From positions 18,605 through 82,604 of the forward strand of contig JAATFT010000033.1 in the NCBI GenBank assembly GCA_015655075.1: a DNA stretch of 64,000 nucleotides, written 5' to 3'. The notes beneath the pieces were generated by a model. The model searched no databases and had not been told where the DNA came from. It worked only from the letters and a program-made list of their open reading frames with translations. Position numbers and translations under genes: made by a program. Positions 1 to 7,981 of this stretch are shown here, one piece after another (within the stretch, counting starts at the first letter, position 1; the number at the start of each line of letters is the position of its first letter). Origin of the DNA: Clostridiales bacterium. Its GTDB lineage: Bacteria > Bacillota > Clostridia > Lachnospirales > Lachnospiraceae.

Positions 1-466
1 CTTTTACAAAAAGTGCAGCTTCTTTCTCACAAATCTGAAAAAACTTTTTATGAAATTTGTTATCTTCCTCTAATAGCTGTGCAGACGCACCATTCTCCAA
101 ATAAAATTCCTGCATTTTCATCATCATTTGCAATTCATCAATATCCTGTTGTGTCACTTTTTCACACGCTTCTTCAATTACTGCACGCTCAATGGCAAGT
201 CTGACAAATCTGGCATCATTTGCTAAATCAAAATCAACATATGACACTATACTTCCAATTTGGGGATATACTTCTATTATTTTCTCACTGTTTAACTCCA
301 ATAGCGCTTCGCGAATCGGTGTTCTGCTTATTCCTAACTGCCCGGCCAGTTCGTTGATATTAATAGCGGAACCGGGAGCTAAATCAAACGATATTATATT
401 TTCTTTTATTACAGACAATGCATATTCTCTTGCTGCCTCGCCCGCGTGCTTTCGACGTATTTTCAT
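1..466 (-). CDS. GntR-family (FCD) transcriptional regulator, C-terminus cut by window edge
   Basis: About 155 residues are visible, starting at the ATG whose complement is at 464-466. The N-terminal third is a winged helix: a stretch reading NINELAGQLGISRTPIREALL is close to the GntR family signature. The following helical part (DARFVRLAIERAVIEEAC, then a segment ending in KFHKKFF) matches the FCD ligand-binding domain, which in this family senses small organic acids or sugars. The gene runs off the left edge. It lies downstream of, and on the same strand as, the importer/dehydrogenase cluster, so it is the natural candidate for its local regulator; that link is inferred. It has its own sigma-A promoter just upstream. 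Confidence 0.85.
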   Translation of the reverse strand, partial: MKIRRKHAGEAAREYALSVIKENIISFDLAPGSAININELAGQLGISRTPIREALLELNSEKIIEVYPQIGSIVSYVDFDLANDARFVRLAIERAVIEEACEKVTQQDIDELQMMMKMQEFYLENGASAQLLEEDNKFHKKFFQICEKEAALFVK

Positions 467-506
467 TCTATATACCCTTTTATTTTCTGTAAGTCTTTTT
501 ATCAAT

Positions 507-535
507 ATAATATCGAATGTAGATCTTTCTGTCAA
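507..535 (-). promoter_or_regulatory. Sigma-A promoter for the GntR gene
   Basis: On the minus strand TTGACA (530-535) is followed after exactly 17 bases by TATTAT (507-512). It ends about 40 bases before the GntR start codon. This implies the regulator can be transcribed separately from the cluster upstream of it. Confidence 0.7.
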
Positions 536-596
536 CATCTTACATTCCATTTTTGCTATTGTCTGTTAAATATTCTTCTAAATATTTTTCTCTTTT

Positions 597-1616
597 TCAA
601 TCAAATGTCAGAACTACTTTTCGAATGGATGGCTTCTTACTGTCAATAAAGTCAAAGGCTTTTTGTGCATCCAAAACCGGAAAGGTATGTGAAACACTAC
701 CTTTTAAATCTAAATTTCCCTCATTAATTAAATCAATTGCTTCCTGGAATTTTTTATTTTGCAGTCTGGAGCCTCTGACGTCTAATTCCTTTGAGGTAAT
801 AGAATACTGCGTAATTTCTGTCGGTGCCACAGAAAATCCCATTGTAATTACCCTTCCTGCATTTCCGGTCAAATTTAAAAGTGTGGTCAGAGAATCGTTA
901 TAGCAAACAGCATCAATAGAAACAGTCGGTCCATATCCTCCCGTATATTCTTTAATCTTTGATTCTATATCCTCCTTCAATAAATTGATTGTATAATGAG
1001 CACCATGCTCCATTGCTTCCTGCAATTTTTCTTCAATTACATCTCCCACTATAATTGTGGCTCCTGATAAACGTGCAATCTTTAAAATACTGCTTCCCAG
1101 AGCACCACAGCCCAATAAAAACAGTGTATCCTCCTTGCTTAGTTCCGCTCTGGAGCAGCTTTGAATGGCAATGGTTGTGGGTTCGATCATAACAGCATCC
1201 TCATTAGAAAGATTTTTGGGAAGAATATAGCAATCCTCTTGCGGTACTGCAATGTATTCCTGATATCCTCCATCAATATGTACTCCTCTTACTTTAAGAT
1301 TATGGCATACATTACCTCTGTTGATTTTGCAGGCATAACATTCGCCGCATTTTACTACCTGGTCTACAATTACCCGGTCTCCTGCCTTCACTTTCGTAAC
1401 TCCTGCCCCCACCTCTTCTACTTCTCCTACCATCTCATGTCCTATGACTCTGGGATATACCGCTGCCGCATTGGTTCCATGATAAATTCCCATATCAGAA
1501 CCGCAAATACCGGCAGCTTTCATTTTAATCAGCACATTGTCTGTTTCTGTAATAACTGGTTTTTGTAAATCCACTACTTTTAATTGGTAGGGCTCTACAA
1601 TCTGTATTCCTTTCAT
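597..1616 (-). CDS. Zinc-dependent alcohol/polyol dehydrogenase (MDR family)
   Basis: Predicted NAD(P)-dependent oxidoreductase of 339 residues. The GroES-like catalytic domain is N-terminal, with ICGSD and GHEMVGEV motifs for the catalytic zinc and a four-cysteine structural zinc lobe (KCGECYAC...C). The Rossmann half carries the glycine-rich LGCGALGSS. It most resembles sorbitol, threonine or galactitol-phosphate dehydrogenases; the substrate cannot be read from sequence. The start at 1616 is preferred because the AAAGGA ribosome site ends directly before the alternative ATG at 1628 but sits about 10 bases from this one. It is the last gene of the importer cluster, so it probably oxidises the imported compound or a derivative (inference). 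Confidence 0.88.
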   Translation of the reverse strand: MKGIQIVEPYQLKVVDLQKPVITETDNVLIKMKAAGICGSDMGIYHGTNAAAVYPRVIGHEMVGEVEEVGAGVTKVKAGDRVIVDQVVKCGECYACKINRGNVCHNLKVRGVHIDGGYQEYIAVPQEDCYILPKNLSNEDAVMIEPTTIAIQSCSRAELSKEDTLFLLGCGALGSSILKIARLSGATIIVGDVIEEKLQEAMEHGAHYTINLLKEDIESKIKEYTGGYGPTVSIDAVCYNDSLTTLLNLTGNAGRVITMGFSVAPTEITQYSITSKELDVRGSRLQNKKFQEAIDLINEGNLDLKGSVSHTFPVLDAQKAFDFIDSKKPSIRKVVLTFD

Positions 1617-1637
1617 AATTATATCCATTCCTTTCTA

Positions 1638-2573
1638 CTATTTTTTTTTCGATGAATTACTAACGGATGCCACTAAAATAAGCACTAAAAACGCTCCTAA
1701 AATAAGTTTCTGAAATCCGGGAGATAAGCGTGCCGCATTCAAGAAGGTAGTCATAAAAGACATCATTAAGGATCCAAGACATACTCCTGCCACATTGGAT
1801 TTTCCTCCTGACGCTGCGGTTCCGCCTACAAAGGCCGCTGCAATGGATGGCAGAAAATAGGTAGAGCCCATATCCTGAAATGCTCCTCCGATGAAAGCAC
1901 CGCAAAGTACTCCTGCAAGACCACACAGGGCTCCCCCTAAGGTAAATGCCGCAACAATTATAAAATTCACATTAATTCCTGTATACTTTGCCGCAGTCCT
2001 ATTTTGTCCCGTGGCATGCAGCTGCTTTCCATATTTCGTCTTATATAAAAGAACGGCAAGCAAAAGAGCTACAATAATACAAATTACCGTCAGCATAGAG
2101 AAGCCATGAAAATTACTATTGATAAATGATACAAATTCTGAATTAGGCAACGTTTTCATTTTAGGGGCCGCCAGCAAAACAACGGTAAATATAATGTAAC
2201 CCGTGGCCAATGTAGTAATCATCGCCGGAACCTTCAAGTAAATGTTAATCACTCCGTTTGCAAGGCCGCACAGTGCACCGACCAAAACTGCCGCTGCCAG
2301 TCCAAGCAAAATATTTGTATTCATCAGGTGGCTGGATACATACGCACACAAAGTTAAAATATAGGTTTGAGACAAATCAATGGCACCATCTCCTCCTGTA
2401 ACTACAATCATTTGAGCCAAGGCAAGAAGCAAAGCAAATGTCGCCAGCTTGCTGCTGGAAAATAATAGGTTCATACCGAATTTTCCTGAAACTATACCAA
2501 TTAAACCCCATAATAGAACAGAACCTAAAAGCGGCCAGATAAATTCATATTGATTTAACGCCTTTTTAATCAT
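1638..2573 (-). CDS. ABC transporter permease, ribose/monosaccharide type (RbsC-like)
   Basis: Hydrophobic protein of 311 residues with roughly eight to ten membrane segments. It contains the BPD_transp_2 signatures VTGGDGAIDLS near the N-terminus, GATGQN-like ATGQNRTAAKYTGI in the middle, and GGTAASGG towards the C-terminus. It forms half of an inner-membrane channel in a CUT2-type sugar or purine-like importer. Its ATG overlaps the stop of the upstream fused ATPase-permease by four bases (ATGA), indicating translational coupling. Because the fused protein carries a second, different permease domain, the two probably form a heterodimeric channel as in LsrC/LsrD (inference). Confidence 0.9.
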   Translation of the reverse strand: MIKKALNQYEFIWPLLGSVLLWGLIGIVSGKFGMNLLFSSSKLATFALLLALAQMIVVTGGDGAIDLSQTYILTLCAYVSSHLMNTNILLGLAAAVLVGALCGLANGVINIYLKVPAMITTLATGYIIFTVVLLAAPKMKTLPNSEFVSFINSNFHGFSMLTVICIIVALLLAVLLYKTKYGKQLHATGQNRTAAKYTGINVNFIIVAAFTLGGALCGLAGVLCGAFIGGAFQDMGSTYFLPSIAAAFVGGTAASGGKSNVAGVCLGSLMMSFMTTFLNAARLSPGFQKLILGAFLVLILVASVSNSSKKK

Positions 2574-5026
2574 TTCGCACCCTCCTTTTTATGGGATATT
2601 AATTTAATCGCCAAAACAAAGATTAAAATAAATCCGGTCACAGCTGTTTGAAAATTCGAATCCACTCTTAACGAGGTGAGCAGGGTCGTTATAAAGGACA
2701 TGGCGATTGCTCCCGCTGCAACGCCTGCCGGCGTTACAAGACCTCCTGCCATCTCGCATCCGCCAAGAATAATGGTAGCAATACTTAACATACAATAGGA
2801 GACGGCAGCATTTGCGTCTGCACCAAGACATACCGCAGTGAAAGACATCCCTGCAAAAATTACCATAACCGCTGAAATAGCATAATTAGTCATTTTGGCT
2901 CTTAAATAGGACCAGCCGGAGCGTTCTACTGCAATAGGGTTATTTCCGATTCCCCGAAGTATCATCCCGTATTTTGCCCGATATAAAATATACCAGGAGA
3001 CAGCTGCCGCTATTATCAAAATTATGATCGGCATAGGAATAACCGGAAACTTAAATTTATAAATTGCATTTAACCATTCGGGAGAATATCCTCCTGGAGT
3101 CGGAGCAAAAATCAGAGCAAAACCAAGCCATATAAATTGTGCTCCCAGGGTAACTACAATGGCAGGAATGTTTCTTACATGCACCAACGCTCCCATAAGA
3201 GAATAAGCGGCTATAAAAATAAGCAGTGCCATAATTCCAAATATCGGATTGCTTGTTAGTACAACTGCCACCAGTACATTAATCAGACCAATGGAATATC
3301 CGTTTCCCATATCAATATCTCCGGAGACGACAATAAACATTTGTCCAAGTGCAGCAAAAACAAGGGGAACCGCCGACCCCATCAGCATACGAAGTCCTGA
3401 ATAAGACAATATGTTAGGATTCATATATGCATTAACTAAAATCATGATCAGCATGGTTGCGACAGGCAGCATAGCTCTGGAGCCCGTAACAGCCGATAAC
3501 CAATTATGTTTTTTATTATGATTTGTCTGTTTCTTATGTACGACTTCTTTAAAGGAGGCTTTCACAATATTAGCTACGGTAATTTCCAGGGCATTAAGCT
3601 CCTCTGTAATTTCGCCTTTATGCATGATATAGGCCCGGTCACATATTTCAATCTCTGCGTCCTCCGTACTATATAAAAGAAAAGATTTCCCTTCTTTTTT
3701 TGCTTCCTCCAAAAGTCCGTAAATTTCTTGTTTCGTTCCGATATCAACTCCTGCAGTAGGATCATTTAATATAATGAAATCCGCTCCTGATACAATTCCT
3801 CTTGCAATTAAAGCCTTTTGCTGATTTCCTCCGCTTAAAGACATAATCGGGCTATGTATTCCCTCTGCTCTGAATTTCAGCTTATCGTACCAGTGTTTTG
3901 TCAAGTCTTGTGCAATTTTCTTATTTAAAAGAAGTCCTTTTTTTACTTGATCCAGATTCGAAATCAAGATGTTGTTGTGAATATCCCAAAGGGGAAAGAC
4001 CCCTGCCTTTGCACGATCCCCGCTTACATAAGCTACCGTTGAATTAAGTTTAATTCCATTTTTACTTGACTTCTCCATGCGCTTTCTGGCTTCGAAAATA
4101 GCATTAAGAAGTTGTGTCTGTCCCGAACCAACAAGACCGGAAAGCCCTACAATTTCTCCCTTCTTTACTTCCATGTCAATGTTGTAGAGGGATTTTGTAG
4201 TCAAATTTTTAATATCCAGAATTATTTCATTGGATTTTTTTTGAATACTTTCCTTATCGCTTTTATTGCTCTTATTTTCTCCTCCAAGCATTTGTATCAA
4301 TTCCTGTGTCTGTATTTCATCCGGAATACATTCTCCCATATTCTGCCCGTTTCTCATCAGCACAATGCGGTCTGATACTTCTTTGATTTCATCCAGTTTA
4401 TGAGAAATATAAATAACCGCAATTCCTTTATTACTCAATTCTTTTACTGCTTTTTGAAGCTGGCGGGCTTTATCCGTAGATAATGCGGAGGTAGGCTCAT
4501 CTAAAATCAATATCTTTAGATTTTCCATCATTAGAGTCTTGCATGTTTCTACAATTTGTTTTTCAGCCAATGTTAATTTTTCTACTGCCATCATCACATC
4601 TATATTATTATTGGGAAAGTATTGCTCTAATAAATCCTTTGCCTCTTTTTTTGCTTTCTTTCTCCAGTATCGTTTGCTTAACAAGCCATGGTCAATATTT
4701 AACATAGCAAAATTCTCATAGACACTCAGATTACTGCATAAGGATAAATCCTGATAGGCACATGAAATCCCTATTTCCTTTGCTTCCTTTGTTGTATATC
4801 TGGAAAGTTCCTGACTCCTTACCTTGATCTGTCCGCCGGTCGGTGGTAAAATACCTGTAATGATCTTCATCAATGTAGATTTTCCTGCACCGTTTGAACC
4901 GACAAGACCGATTACCTCGCCTTCGTAAATATCTAAATGAACTTTTTGAAGTGCCTTCGTAACACCGAAAAACTTATCTATTTCAACTAACTCCATATAT
5001 GGAGATTGTTCTTGCTTTCTTTTCAC
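2570..5026 (-). CDS. Fused ABC importer: tandem ATPase (RbsA-like) plus permease (RbsC-like)
   Basis: One 818-residue polypeptide combines parts that are usually two proteins. Residues about 10-490 are a tandem nucleotide-binding subunit: Walker A GSNGAGKST, Walker B ILILDEPTSAL, then a second degenerate ABC half with LSGGNQQKALIARGI and a GVDIGTK motif. Residues about 510-815 are a membrane permease with VVSGDIDMGNGYS, GIGNNPIAVERSG and LGGCEMAGG, matching BPD_transp_2. The GTG start at 5026 is chosen because AAAGGAG lies about 10 bases upstream and the cyclase gene stops four bases before; an in-frame ATG at 5047 would overlap that gene. No stop or frameshift separates the two halves, so the fusion appears real. 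Confidence 0.9.
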   Translation of the reverse strand: MKRKQEQSPYMELVEIDKFFGVTKALQKVHLDIYEGEVIGLVGSNGAGKSTLMKIITGILPPTGGQIKVRSQELSRYTTKEAKEIGISCAYQDLSLCSNLSVYENFAMLNIDHGLLSKRYWRKKAKKEAKDLLEQYFPNNNIDVMMAVEKLTLAEKQIVETCKTLMMENLKILILDEPTSALSTDKARQLQKAVKELSNKGIAVIYISHKLDEIKEVSDRIVLMRNGQNMGECIPDEIQTQELIQMLGGENKSNKSDKESIQKKSNEIILDIKNLTTKSLYNIDMEVKKGEIVGLSGLVGSGQTQLLNAIFEARKRMEKSSKNGIKLNSTVAYVSGDRAKAGVFPLWDIHNNILISNLDQVKKGLLLNKKIAQDLTKHWYDKLKFRAEGIHSPIMSLSGGNQQKALIARGIVSGADFIILNDPTAGVDIGTKQEIYGLLEEAKKEGKSFLLYSTEDAEIEICDRAYIMHKGEITEELNALEITVANIVKASFKEVVHKKQTNHNKKHNWLSAVTGSRAMLPVATMLIMILVNAYMNPNILSYSGLRMLMGSAVPLVFAALGQMFIVVSGDIDMGNGYSIGLINVLVAVVLTSNPIFGIMALLIFIAAYSLMGALVHVRNIPAIVVTLGAQFIWLGFALIFAPTPGGYSPEWLNAIYKFKFPVIPMPIIILIIAAAVSWYILYRAKYGMILRGIGNNPIAVERSGWSYLRAKMTNYAISAVMVIFAGMSFTAVCLGADANAAVSYCMLSIATIILGGCEMAGGLVTPAGVAAGAIAMSFITTLLTSLRVDSNFQTAVTGFILIFVLAIKLISHKKEGAK

Positions 5027-5030
5027 ACCA

Positions 5031-5789
5031 TCACACTCCTTTTTCATTCGATTCTACAAATGCCGCAATACGAATCGGAGAGCCTGAGCCTCCTTTAAAT
5101 TTATTGGCTAAACCGATTATATAAATAATAGGCGGTAATTTTTTTAAATTGCACATATTTTCAATAATCGGTATATTATTTCCTAATAAAATCTCATGAC
5201 ACACATATTCATCTACGCCGAATGCATCCAGAGATAATGTATCGCACCCTACTGCCGAAACCTTTTTATCCAGAAAATATTGTGCAGCTTCCTTGGATAC
5301 TCCCGGCCAATCAGTCAGAAAATCAGCCCCTTCTTTACCCAGGGCATATTTTTCTTCCCATCCAAAGCGTATTATGACGATATCTCCCTTTTGGATCTCA
5401 CCATTCTTTTTTTCGAACTCTTTTACCTGTTCCAATGTTAATACATCTTTTTTAGCAACATTATCGGCATTGATTACCATACCTCTTCCCATCACGGAAG
5501 TAATGTCTAATTCATCTATTCCTTTTGCGCCCTTCACAAAATGCTTAGGGGCATCTATATGTGTTCCCGAATGTTCCCCCAGACTAATCATGCGATGCAT
5601 GGAAGCTCCACCCTGATCGTATGTTTCATACACAATTGTTCCGTATCTGGGATGCGTCGGCCATACCGGCATATTTTCTTCCAATGTGTAGCTTAAATCA
5701 ATAATTTGTAAATCTTTTCTTAGCTGTTCCATCATAATAATAAATTGATTATTCATTGATATCACGCCATCTATGATGCTTTGCATCAT
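5031..5789 (-). CDS. Cyclase-family hydrolase (kynurenine formamidase/isatin hydrolase-like)
   Basis: Protein of 252 residues with the metal-binding signature HSGTHIDAPKHF of the cyclase family, preceded by the usual N-terminal motif DLSYTLEENMPVWP. Members are metal-dependent (Mn or Zn) cytoplasmic hydrolases that open cyclic amides or act on formamides and related esters. The C-terminal IIGLANKFKGGSGSPIRIAA is also typical of the family. It stands between the binding protein and the importer genes in one operon, so it probably acts on the imported compound; the identity of that compound is unknown. Several ATG codons occur near the start; the first follows an AGGAAAGGA site. Confidence 0.85.
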   Translation of the reverse strand: MMQSIIDGVISMNNQFIIMMEQLRKDLQIIDLSYTLEENMPVWPTHPRYGTIVYETYDQGGASMHRMISLGEHSGTHIDAPKHFVKGAKGIDELDITSVMGRGMVINADNVAKKDVLTLEQVKEFEKKNGEIQKGDIVIIRFGWEEKYALGKEGADFLTDWPGVSKEAAQYFLDKKVSAVGCDTLSLDAFGVDEYVCHEILLGNNIPIIENMCNLKKLPPIIYIIGLANKFKGGSGSPIRIAAFVESNEKGV

Positions 5790-5865
5790 TTTCCTTTCCT
5801 AAAATACCTATTCATATATTATCTTTATTTTGTTTTCCGGCATCCTGATTTTTTAGTTACCAGCT

Positions 5866-5894
5866 AAGCCGCCGCCTTATACAAACGGCGGCTT
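5866..5894 (-). terminator. GC-rich stem-loop between binding-protein and cyclase genes
   Basis: AAGCCGCCG (5866-5874) pairs with CGGCGGCTT (5886-5894), a 9-bp stem with an 11-nt loop, starting 14 bases after the binding-protein stop codon. No clean T-run follows on the minus strand. Such intercistronic hairpins commonly stabilise binding-protein mRNA or partially terminate, so that the binding protein is made in excess; that role is inferred here. Confidence 0.6.
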
Positions 5895-5908
5895 TAATAA
5901 AAACAGGT

Positions 5909-7015
5909 TTATTGATATAGATTTTCTCTAATCCAATCTCTGTCATAGGTAGGACAGGAAATATCCTCGTCTGCTACATCTGCATAATCTCCTACCTGCT
6001 CTGCCGTAACGATACCGAAAGGATGAGTCATGTCTTTTGGTACATCCATTCCATTTAAAATATCAACTGCAACATAGACTCCGGAAGCTCCAATCCACGG
6101 ATTAGAAGATACGGATATGGTGTCATATCCTTTTGGTGCATCATTTGCCCACCATTTTAAAAAGTATCCTCTGTTATCACCGCCAATTACAGGCAAATCA
6201 AGTCCCGCTGATTCAAACGCCTGTACTGCTGCATAGGAATCTCCTCCTTGTGTTACAACACCGTCCACCTTATCTAATGTAGGCAATACGGAGGCCAATT
6301 CGGATTGTGCCTTAGAGCCTGTCCAGTCTGTATAGATCTCTGCAACTACATTGATATCAGGATATTTTTCAAGTACCTCCATTACACCCTGATGAGCAAT
6401 TTCATCAAACTGGGAGCCTGCCGTTCCACGTAGTTCAATCAGATTACCTTTACCGCCCATAGCTTTAGCCACATACTCTGTTAATGCACTCATTTGCGAT
6501 ATCGTATCAAAATTAATTTGATAGCAAAGATCTGCTGTAGAATCGACTGGTCCGTCATTAATTATGATACAAGGAATTCCTGCCTCAGAAGCCTCCTCAA
6601 TCGCACCGTTTAAAGCAGTGGCAGAACCCGGATCGATGATAATGGCATCCACACCCTGAGTAATGAAATTCTGGATTTGCTGAACCTGGGTAGAATTATT
6701 CTGGTTTGCTTCTGCTATAATGAAATCACTGACTTCTCCTGATGCCTTTAATTCTTCTACTGTTTCATTCATGTACTTTTCCATTGCCTGACGATAGGTA
6801 TTTCCGTTATAGGAATTAGTAAATCCTATTACATAGCTTTTGCCTGACTCTGCAGTATCCGAAACCTCACTTTCGCTGCTTTGGGTATCCTCGCTCACCG
6901 TTGATGTGTTGTCTGTCACAGAGGAATCTTCTGAACTCTTGCTGCCGCACCCGGCCATAGAAGCAACCATAGTCAAAACCACAAGTGCTGAAATTAATTT
7001 TTTTCCCTTTTTCAT
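5909..7015 (-). CDS. Sugar-type ABC substrate-binding lipoprotein
   Basis: Protein of 368 residues with a lipoprotein signal: positively charged start, hydrophobic core and lipobox MAGC with the modified cysteine at residue 23. A Ser/Thr/Glu-rich linker (about residues 26-58) leads to a periplasmic-binding-protein type I fold (GFTNSYNGNTYRQAMEKYM, then a motif near IIIDPGSATALNGAIEEA and VVTQGGDSYAAVQAF). This is the extracytoplasmic receptor of a CUT2-type importer and is the first gene of the cluster, as is usual. A purine-rich AAAGGAG-type ribosome site precedes the ATG. The ligand is not deducible. Confidence 0.92.
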   Translation of the reverse strand: MKKGKKLISALVVLTMVASMAGCGSKSSEDSSVTDNTSTVSEDTQSSESEVSDTAESGKSYVIGFTNSYNGNTYRQAMEKYMNETVEELKASGEVSDFIIAEANQNNSTQVQQIQNFITQGVDAIIIDPGSATALNGAIEEASEAGIPCIIINDGPVDSTADLCYQINFDTISQMSALTEYVAKAMGGKGNLIELRGTAGSQFDEIAHQGVMEVLEKYPDINVVAEIYTDWTGSKAQSELASVLPTLDKVDGVVTQGGDSYAAVQAFESAGLDLPVIGGDNRGYFLKWWANDAPKGYDTISVSSNPWIGASGVYVAVDILNGMDVPKDMTHPFGIVTAEQVGDYADVADEDISCPTYDRDWIRENLYQ

Positions 7016-7053
7016 CCTTTTCTTTTCTCCTTTTCTCCTTTTGTTTTATTAAA

Positions 7054-7071
7054 ATACCATGATTATGGTAT
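7054..7071. promoter_or_regulatory. Palindrome, candidate operator 1 upstream of the binding-protein gene
   Basis: ATACCAT-GATT-ATGGTAT is a perfect 7-bp inverted repeat around 4 bases, 40 bases upstream of the start codon. The size and symmetry fit a GntR-family operator. Assignment to the regulator at 1-466 is inference. Confidence 0.45.
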
Positions 7072-7129
7072 CTCAATCGTTAATTTCTATATTTTATTTT
7101 TCTATACATGTTTTTTTATATACAAATTC

Positions 7130-7147
7130 ATGCTAATATACTAGCAT
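7130..7147. promoter_or_regulatory. Palindrome, candidate operator 2 upstream of the binding-protein gene
   Basis: ATGCTA-ATATAC-TAGCAT is a perfect 6-bp inverted repeat around 6 bases. It overlaps a weak minus-strand promoter match (TAGACA, 17 bases, TAGTAT). Between here and 7371 the sequence is very AT-rich and I see no gene. Confidence 0.4.
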
Positions 7148-7371
7148 ACTATTATATCTTTGTCTATATTATTGCATTTTATTTTTAAAATTTTAATAAT
7201 TATATTTAATTTATATATTTTTTCATTTCTTATCGGCAAATTTCTTCATTTATCCACATATTTCTCTGCATGACAGTAACTTGCTGTGGAGTAATTCGAC
7301 TTAAAGGTATTTTGGCACGCAGTGCCTTTTTAATTTATAGGAATTTCGGATAACTTTCTATAAGTCAAAAA

Positions 7372-7407
7372 AAGAACAAAGTATTTATTTTCAAATACTC
7401 TGTTCTT
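7372..7407 (-). terminator. Rho-independent terminator
   Basis: GAACA-A-AGTATTT pairs with AAATACT-C-TGTTC, and on the minus strand the stem is followed by seven T residues. It lies about 70 bases after the end of the oleate hydratase remnant, so it is the original terminator of that gene. Confidence 0.7.
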
Positions 7408-7476
7408 ATAGTTTTAAAATATTAATATCTTAACTAAATAATATTGTTTTATCGGCTTCCTATCTGTTTTTCATTA

Positions 7477-7902
7477 TCAATATGCAGTTTTCAATGCCTT
7501 GGCTAACACAACCGGATCCTTCTTAAATGGTGTAACCGGACATATCTTAGCGGTTGGCAATCCTAGAATGTGTTTGAAAAATGCTTGTGCCGGGCTGGAT
7601 GCTCCACTTTGTGGGAGGCAAGGAGCGATTTTGGGTGCGTAGTGGTGCTACGCTCCCAAAATTGCGACGCAGAATACCGCAAAGTGGGGCGGTCAGAGCG
7701 GTGCAATGATTTTTCAAACACGCTTTAGAAGCTTATATACTGCGATCCTTGCAGCCCTTACGGAATACTCTTCTGTAAATACCATATCCTCCGGGATTTC
7801 AACAAATTGACTGATCATAGCAAAGTTGGTTGAGTTTTCCGGCGCTACCTGTGGCTTGTCTGTCATTTTTCTAGGCTGGAATTGTGCGTCGGTGTATGGC
7901 AT
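7477..7902 (-). pseudogene. Oleate hydratase C-terminal remnant, interrupted by a MITE-like element
   Basis: The minus-strand reading from 7902 gives MPYTDAQFQPRK, then a stretch with STNFAMISQFVEIPEDMVFT and EEYSVRAARIAVYKLL, which matches the C-terminal FAD-domain region of oleate hydratase (myosin-cross-reactive antigen). The reading frame is broken at 7725 by a 160-bp palindromic insert. Removing the insert plus one TA joins AVYKLLGLPTAKICPVTP in frame and the protein then ends LAKALKTAY. The full enzyme is about 590 residues; only about 85 remain. Upstream, NPISIP appears in another frame before the ATG, suggesting a frameshift, and no further homologous sequence is seen before 7981. Non-functional. 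Confidence 0.8.
7566..7725. mobile_element. MITE-like palindromic element, copy 1 (160 bp)
   Basis: Near-complete palindrome with imperfect terminal inverted repeats of the type GAATGTGTTTGAAAAATGCT / RC of the right end AAAGCGTGTTTGAAAAATCA, and internal CCACTTTG / CAAAGTGG arms. It is flanked by TA on both sides (7564-7565 and 7726-7727), consistent with TA target duplication as in IS630/mariner-type elements. It holds no ORF. Related copies are at 11438-11589, 46468-46628 and a fragment at 55086-55121. Confidence 0.85.
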
Positions 7903-7981
7903 TGCCTCCCTTGGGAATGCTAATTGGATTTGTTATTGTGTCAGCCGAGCCGGCCGTTCATGTTTTGAATGAACAGGTGAA

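Noticed and set aside
7148..7371. Possible small gene or RNA in the AT-rich gap
   Set aside because: No ribosome site, ORF or stable structure could be supported.
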